DNA from: Chitinophagaceae bacterium
Lineage (GTDB): Bacteria > Bacteroidota > Bacteroidia > Chitinophagales > Chitinophagaceae
NCBI GenBank assembly: GCA_017853235.1
Contig: JAFMJX010000049.1
Location: forward strand, 1 to 10,938
Length of the DNA: 10,938 nt
Direction: 5' to 3'
The notes below the pieces were generated by a model. It was not told the origin of the DNA and ran no database searches. It worked only from the letters and a program-made list of their open reading frames with translations. This document shows, one piece after another, positions 7,636-10,938 of the stretch. A program made the position numbers and the translations under genes. Every line of letters starts with the position of its first letter. The first letter of the stretch is position 1.

Positions 7636-9204
7636 CTATTTAAATTGAACTTTTGCAAACCCGATTTTACTTTTGTATTGATAAGGTAAAATTGCTTCAT
7701 GATCTCCCACTTGCTTTAACATACGTGGCATCCATTCGTAATTTTTTTCACTGGTCATGATGGAAGCCCCTTTTGTTAATTGACCTTGCGCTGTTAAAGC
7801 ATTAATCACTAAAAAGTGAATTCCTTTTTGTTTTTCATGATATAAAAATTGTGTGCCCTCTTGATTTTTAATAATACCATACCCAATAAATTGATCTACA
7901 TTTTGATCAGATTGCGATTTATCAATAGTCTTTACCCATTGTAAACTTCCGTTTTTGTCAAAAGATAATAAAGCAATTTTATTTGCATTGTAGGTCACTG
8001 ATGGATAACCATAATACGCAAAGGGATTTCCCCAAGGACGCATCATCCAAGGATTCATTCCCCATCCCATTCTTGCCCAAGGATAAAAGCCAAATGGACG
8101 ATTCCAATAATTAAACATAAATGGATTATAAAAGGCGCCTCCATAGTAATAATCCCATCTGGAAAATGAGTTATGATTCACATAGGATTCCGCTTGCTCC
8201 GCAACCACCACATAACTTCCATCCTCTTGATGACTGATTCTATCTACATAACAAGCATCAAAGGCATCTTTTATATTTCTTTTTTGAGCAACTGCCCATC
8301 TTACTGCATCTGTAAAGCGATTGGCATTGGTAACTACTTCTTTACGTGTCGCAATATCCCAAACATAAGAATACAATCCTTCAACATGTCCCTTTTTTTC
8401 AGTTGCATAAAAAGAGTTTAATAAAACTCTGTTTTTATTGTTATCTACTGTGAGGCGAATATTATCTAGCAATAAACTATTATTTATGACTGGAGATTCT
8501 ACCACTTCAGCTCCACTAGCCGATAAAAATATCAAGCTTACAGCAGGAGCAGCATTAGCTTGCGTGCTATTACGTAAACAATATAAGTTTCCTGCATTGT
8601 CTAAAGCAAAATCGGACAAAGCACTTTTTTTACTTTGCGATTGAACGCTAAATTCGGAACCTCCAATCACTTCAAAATTATTATTGAGTGTCAATGTTTT
8701 TACTTTTAAAGCGGATGGCTTCGTGGTATTTACACTAAATAAAACCATCTTTTGATGATCATCACTTTGTAATAAATTAAACACTTTTGTACCAGAAGCT
8801 GGACGAATTTTTTCGGCAGTATCTAAAATTTTTGGTGTACCTACTAATTGCCCTTCCTCACTTAGTTGAGCCGCAGCAGCATATAAGGTTGTATTTACTT
8901 GAAATTGATACACTACAAATACCTTATCCGAAAAAGTGAAAAATTCTAAACCATTTAATTGTTTTGGTAAAAACGATAAATCATTTTGCTTTACCATCAA
9001 CATTTGAGCATTGTATTGTGCGATAGTCGATATACCATCGTTGTTTTTAAAGACCCAATAACGATCTCCTACTTTTCCTAAGATTTCATATTGCATTCCT
9101 TCCTTATCTGTTTTTTCTATGGAAGAAACCGTATAAGATTGTGCTTTCAAAGAAGCATTTCCTAAAAGGCATAACATTAAAAAAACAATAAATGACTTTC
9201 TCAT
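7636..9204 (-). CDS. Secreted protein of unknown function, likely beta-rich
   Basis: This 522-residue protein has a clear signal peptide (1-21: MRK, a hydrophobic core, then SLKAQ), so it is exported to the periplasm or cell surface. The mature part is rich in short beta-like segments with turns such as LDNAGNLYCL (201-210) and FDKNGSLQWVKTI (415-427), which suggests a beta-propeller-like fold. It resembles, from memory, a group of Bacteroidota secreted proteins with a NWVKKIP-type motif and a C-terminal FxKVxF ending (here GFAKVQF). Residues 350-400 form an unusual insert with 21 aromatic residues in 51 (6 Trp, 9 Tyr, 6 Phe) plus many Pro, Met, Gly and Asn. I see no catalytic motif and no C-terminal sorting domain. 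It is probably transcribed with the membrane-protein gene 5 bp downstream, from a promoter with a perfect -7 box at 9227-9234. The gene is clearly real; its function is unknown. Confidence 0.85.
   Translation of the reverse strand: MRKSFIVFLMLCLLGNASLKAQSYTVSSIEKTDKEGMQYEILGKVGDRYWVFKNNDGISTIAQYNAQMLMVKQNDLSFLPKQLNGLEFFTFSDKVFVVYQFQVNTTLYAAAAQLSEEGQLVGTPKILDTAEKIRPASGTKVFNLLQSDDHQKMVLFSVNTTKPSALKVKTLTLNNNFEVIGGSEFSVQSQSKKSALSDFALDNAGNLYCLRNSTQANAAPAVSLIFLSASGAEVVESPVINNSLLLDNIRLTVDNNKNRVLLNSFYATEKKGHVEGLYSYVWDIATRKEVVTNANRFTDAVRWAVAQKRNIKDAFDACYVDRISHQEDGSYVVVAEQAESYVNHNSFSRWDYYYGGAFYNPFMFNYWNRPFGFYPWARMGWGMNPWMMRPWGNPFAYYGYPSVTYNANKIALLSFDKNGSLQWVKTIDKSQSDQNVDQFIGYGIIKNQEGTQFLYHEKQKGIHFLVINALTAQGQLTKGASIMTSEKNYEWMPRMLKQVGDHEAILPYQYKSKIGFAKVQFK
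8005..8157 (-). other. Aromatic/Pro/Met-rich insert in the secreted protein
   Basis: This stretch encodes residues 350-400 of the 522-residue protein. The insert holds patterns such as RWDYYYGG, YWNRPFGFYPW, WGMNPWMMRPW and GNPFAYYGY. It has few charged residues and is flanked by ordinary beta-rich sequence on both sides. It is in frame, so it belongs to the protein and is not an insertion element. It may be an exposed loop that binds a surface, membrane or partner; that role is only a guess. Confidence 0.6.
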
Positions 9205-9226
9205 AAAATCTAGATTTTTGATAGCA

Positions 9227-9234
9227 CAAATTTA
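9227..9234 (-). promoter_or_regulatory. Candidate -7 box for the 522-residue gene
   Basis: The minus strand reads TAAATTTG, an exact TAnnTTTG match. The predicted start near 9222 gives a leader of about 18 nt before the ATG at 9204. No TTG sits at the usual 17-23 bp upstream; the nearest clear one (GTTG) is 30 bp away. It lies in the 92-bp gap after ldcA, which otherwise shows no hairpin or small gene. Confidence 0.45.
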
Positions 9235-9296
9235 ATACAATATTTAGCTAGAATGGTTATTCAGCAACAATATTAACGGATGTTTAAATTTTTGAA

Positions 9297-10196
9297 TTAC
9301 CCTTTGAGCGTAGCTCCTTGATCGGTGACTTCTAAAGTATAGATTCCTCCTTCTTTCACTGCCCAATTATTGACCTCATGGCTGATGGAAAAATCATAAC
9401 AAACTGGATATTGAAAATGACTAATATGTGATTGTATCATTTGATATGCATCCATTCCAAAATCTTGTGGGGTATCTTTTAAATCCGTAAACCCACCCAC
9501 GATTAATCCTGCAATATTTTCCCAAACCCCCGCTCTAGCACACTGAATCATCATGCGATCTAAATTATAGTGATGCTCTCCAATATCTTCTATAAATACA
9601 ATTTTTCCTTTCGTATCCAATTGTAATGAAGAACCAATTAAGTGCGTCATCATACACAAGTTGCCACCTACAAGTGCCCCCTTAGCCATTCCATTTTTTT
9701 GCAAGTGATGGGTTTTCCCTGTCAAAATTTGTGGCACCCCCTCCAATACATTTTTGAGTGACTGAATAAAGGGCACTCCTACTTCCCCTTTACTAAAAGC
9801 AGCAGCCATAGGACCATGAATACTCATTGTATTTTCTTGTTGTAAAGCAGCATGTAACACCGTTATATCGCTAAATCCTATCACCCATTTTGGATATTTT
9901 CTGAACTCAGAAAAATTGATTTTTTCAATAATCCTGGTCATCCCGTATCCCCCGCGAGCACATAAAATGGCCTTTATATGTGGATCATCTAGCATTTCTT
10001 GTAATTCAGAGGCTCTTAATTCATCTGGTGCAGAAAAACTATACGATTTGCTACCCACCGTTTTACCCACATGGACTTGATACCCCCATTTTTCAAGGGT
10101 TTCCACTGCCTTTTGCACCTTTTCAATTGCGATAGATCCTGCAGGGCAAAGGATTCCAATACGGTCACCTGGTTGTAAGTAAGCGGGTTGAATCAT
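9297..10196 (-). CDS. ldcA: LD-carboxypeptidase (peptidase family S66)
   Basis: LdcA-type enzymes remove the terminal D-alanine from tetrapeptides made during peptidoglycan recycling, normally in the cytoplasm. The 299-residue product has no signal peptide, matching that location. The S66 serine peptidase triad is visible: nucleophile S109 in GFSDIT, E203 in FIEDIGEHHYNLDR and H273 in SISHEVNN. Other family marks are LQPGDRIGILCPAGS (8-22), ARGGYGMTRI (80-89), SIHGPM (125-130) and GGNLCMMTHLIGS (177-189). The region round the catalytic His departs from the common GHxxxN...P pattern: Ser replaces the Gly before His, and the later Pro is missing. The gene is divergent from metG across 27 bp, so its promoter must overlap metG's; TAATATTG at 10201-10208 (minus) is a one-mismatch -7 candidate. 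A microcin- or muramoyl-peptide-cleaving relative of the same family is possible. Confidence 0.93.
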   Translation of the reverse strand: MIQPAYLQPGDRIGILCPAGSIAIEKVQKAVETLEKWGYQVHVGKTVGSKSYSFSAPDELRASELQEMLDDPHIKAILCARGGYGMTRIIEKINFSEFRKYPKWVIGFSDITVLHAALQQENTMSIHGPMAAAFSKGEVGVPFIQSLKNVLEGVPQILTGKTHHLQKNGMAKGALVGGNLCMMTHLIGSSLQLDTKGKIVFIEDIGEHHYNLDRMMIQCARAGVWENIAGLIVGGFTDLKDTPQDFGMDAYQMIQSHISHFQYPVCYDFSISHEVNNWAVKEGGIYTLEVTDQGATLKG

Positions 10197-10218
10197 TCCA
10201 CAATATTAACTACTTTTG
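10187..10218 (+). promoter_or_regulatory. metG promoter (-33 GTTG, -7 TACTTTTG)
   Basis: GTTG at 10187-10190, a 20-bp spacer and TACTTTTG at 10211-10218 together match the Bacteroidota promoter consensus (TTG, 17-23 bp, TAnnTTTG). The upstream element lies inside the first codons of ldcA. The box ends 5 bp before the metG ATG at 10224, so the transcript would have a leader of about 0-3 nt. AGGA directly abuts the ATG and is too close to serve as a ribosome binding site. Confidence 0.6.
10201..10208 (-). promoter_or_regulatory. Candidate -7 box for ldcA
   Basis: The minus strand reads TAATATTG, one base from TAnnTTTG, ending 4 bp before the ldcA ATG. The nearest upstream TTG is 25 bp away, outside the usual 17-23 bp, so support is weak. 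If real, it sits within the spacer of the metG promoter. Confidence 0.25.
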
Positions 10219-10223
10219 CAGGA

Positions 10224-10938
10224 ATGAACACACCAAAAAGATATTTAATTACGGCTGCCTTGCCTTATGCCAATGGATTAAAACATATTGGACATTTAGC
10301 AGGCGCCTATTTGCCGGCAGATATATACGTGCGTTATTTAAGGGCACAAAAAAGAGACGTGGTTTTTGTTTGCGGCAGCGATGAACATGGTACTGCCATC
10401 CCAATTCAAGCCACCAAAGAAGGTACCACCGCACAGGCTATTATAGATAAATACCATCCTATCATTGAACAAAATTTTAAGGACTTAGGTATTGACTTCG
10501 ATATTTACCATCGCACCAGCGATCCCTTGCACCATGAAACAGCTTCCGAATTTTTTAAAGCCTTAGAAGAAAAAGGTGATTTAGAAACCAAAACCAGCTT
10601 ACAATATTTTGATGCCTCTGCTCATTCCTTTTTGGCGGATAGATACATCAAAGGAACTTGTCCCAATTGTGCACATACCGAAGCTTTTGGAGATCAATGT
10701 GAAAAATGTGGCAAAAGCTTGAGTCCTGAAGAGTTGATAAATCCAGTAAGTACATTAAGTGGTAATGCTCCCATTAAAAAAGAAACCACACATTGGTATT
10801 TGCCATTAAATAAACATGAAGCTTTTTTACGTGAATGGATTTTAAATCAACATCAAAATGATTGGCGACCAGCGGTAGTAGGGCAATGTAAAAGTTGGAT
10901 AGAAGGAGGATTGCAACCTCGTGCCGTAACACGCGATT
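10224..10938 (+). CDS. metG: Methionyl-tRNA synthetase, N-terminal part (cut by window edge)
   Basis: MetG charges tRNA-Met with methionine in the cytoplasm and is essential for initiation and elongation. The 238 codons visible are the N-terminal part of the class I Rossmann catalytic domain. It begins KRYLITAALPYANG, carries the ATP-binding HIGH signature at residues 21-24, then GSDEHGT (51-57), a motif typical of MetRS. A zinc knuckle follows with C146/C149 and C159/C162 (CPNC...CEKC), the two-CxxC type. It continues through STLSGNAPIKKETTHWYLPL and CKSWIEGGLQPRAVTRD before the sequence ends. The KMSKS loop and any C-terminal tRNA-binding domain lie beyond the window. The ATG at 10224 is chosen because it starts the family's conserved N-terminus and directly follows a good promoter. 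It is divergent from ldcA. Confidence 0.97.
   Translation, partial: MNTPKRYLITAALPYANGLKHIGHLAGAYLPADIYVRYLRAQKRDVVFVCGSDEHGTAIPIQATKEGTTAQAIIDKYHPIIEQNFKDLGIDFDIYHRTSDPLHHETASEFFKALEEKGDLETKTSLQYFDASAHSFLADRYIKGTCPNCAHTEAFGDQCEKCGKSLSPEELINPVSTLSGNAPIKKETTHWYLPLNKHEAFLREWILNQHQNDWRPAVVGQCKSWIEGGLQPRAVTRD

Noticed and set aside
8173..8644. Plus-strand frames of 82 and 68 codons inside the 522-residue gene
   Set aside because: They are antisense shadows of a continuous signal-peptide protein, with no recognisable domain.
10249..10434. Minus-strand 61-codon frame inside metG
   Set aside because: It is antisense to the conserved HIGH and GSDEHGT region of metG.
1..10938. Search for CRISPR arrays, tRNA/rRNA genes, insertion-sequence ends, toxin-antitoxin pairs and defence genes
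   Set aside because: No regularly spaced repeats, cloverleaf-like sequences, transposase motifs or defence-type domains were visible by reading; all long frames are accounted for by the genes listed.

Overview
The window looks like a chromosomal housekeeping segment from a member of the Bacteroidota, most likely the Chitinophagaceae / Sphingobacteriia. The evidence is AT-rich DNA, start codons without clear Shine-Dalgarno sequences, TAnnTTTG-type -7 promoter boxes, a Bacteroidota-style DsbD paired with a stand-alone DsbD N-terminal-like protein, and a probable DUF6427 membrane protein. I see no rRNA, tRNA, insertion sequence, prophage or CRISPR signature. Coding density is very high and no gene-free stretch exceeds about 180 bp.

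Layout, left to right. Positions 1-2692 (minus) hold uvrA, the excision-repair damage sensor, cut at its C-terminus by the window edge. A 176-bp divergent intergenic region follows, with a 9-bp direct repeat and a short palindrome. It precedes a plus-strand ECF sigma factor (2869-3447). That gene converges on, and overlaps by 9 bp, a minus-strand cluster: purQ (5911-6573), a secreted DsbD-alpha-like protein (5426-5875) and a full-length DsbD-family transmembrane thiol reductase (3439-5394). Upstream of it is a second minus-strand pair, a secreted 522-residue protein of unknown function (7636-9204) and a polytopic membrane protein (6659-7630), 5 bp apart. Next come ldcA (LD-carboxypeptidase, 9297-10196, minus) and, divergent from it across only 27 bp, metG (methionyl-tRNA synthetase, 10224 to the edge, plus).

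How the genes relate. The two Dsb proteins form an envelope thiol-redox module: DsbD would carry cytoplasmic electrons across the inner membrane, and the small protein appears to carry the periplasmic Cys pair that is missing from DsbD's own N-terminal domain. purQ (purine synthesis) shares their putative transcript with no obvious biochemical link. The 522-residue and membrane proteins are probably co-transcribed and may work together in the envelope. ldcA serves peptidoglycan turnover. uvrA, metG and the sigma factor are DNA-repair, translation and transcription genes.

I find no convincing undescribed system. The points most worth a second look are the apparent redistribution of catalytic cysteines between DsbD and its small partner, the compact ldcA/metG divergent promoter that predicts a leaderless metG mRNA, and the aromatic-rich insert of the 522-residue protein.
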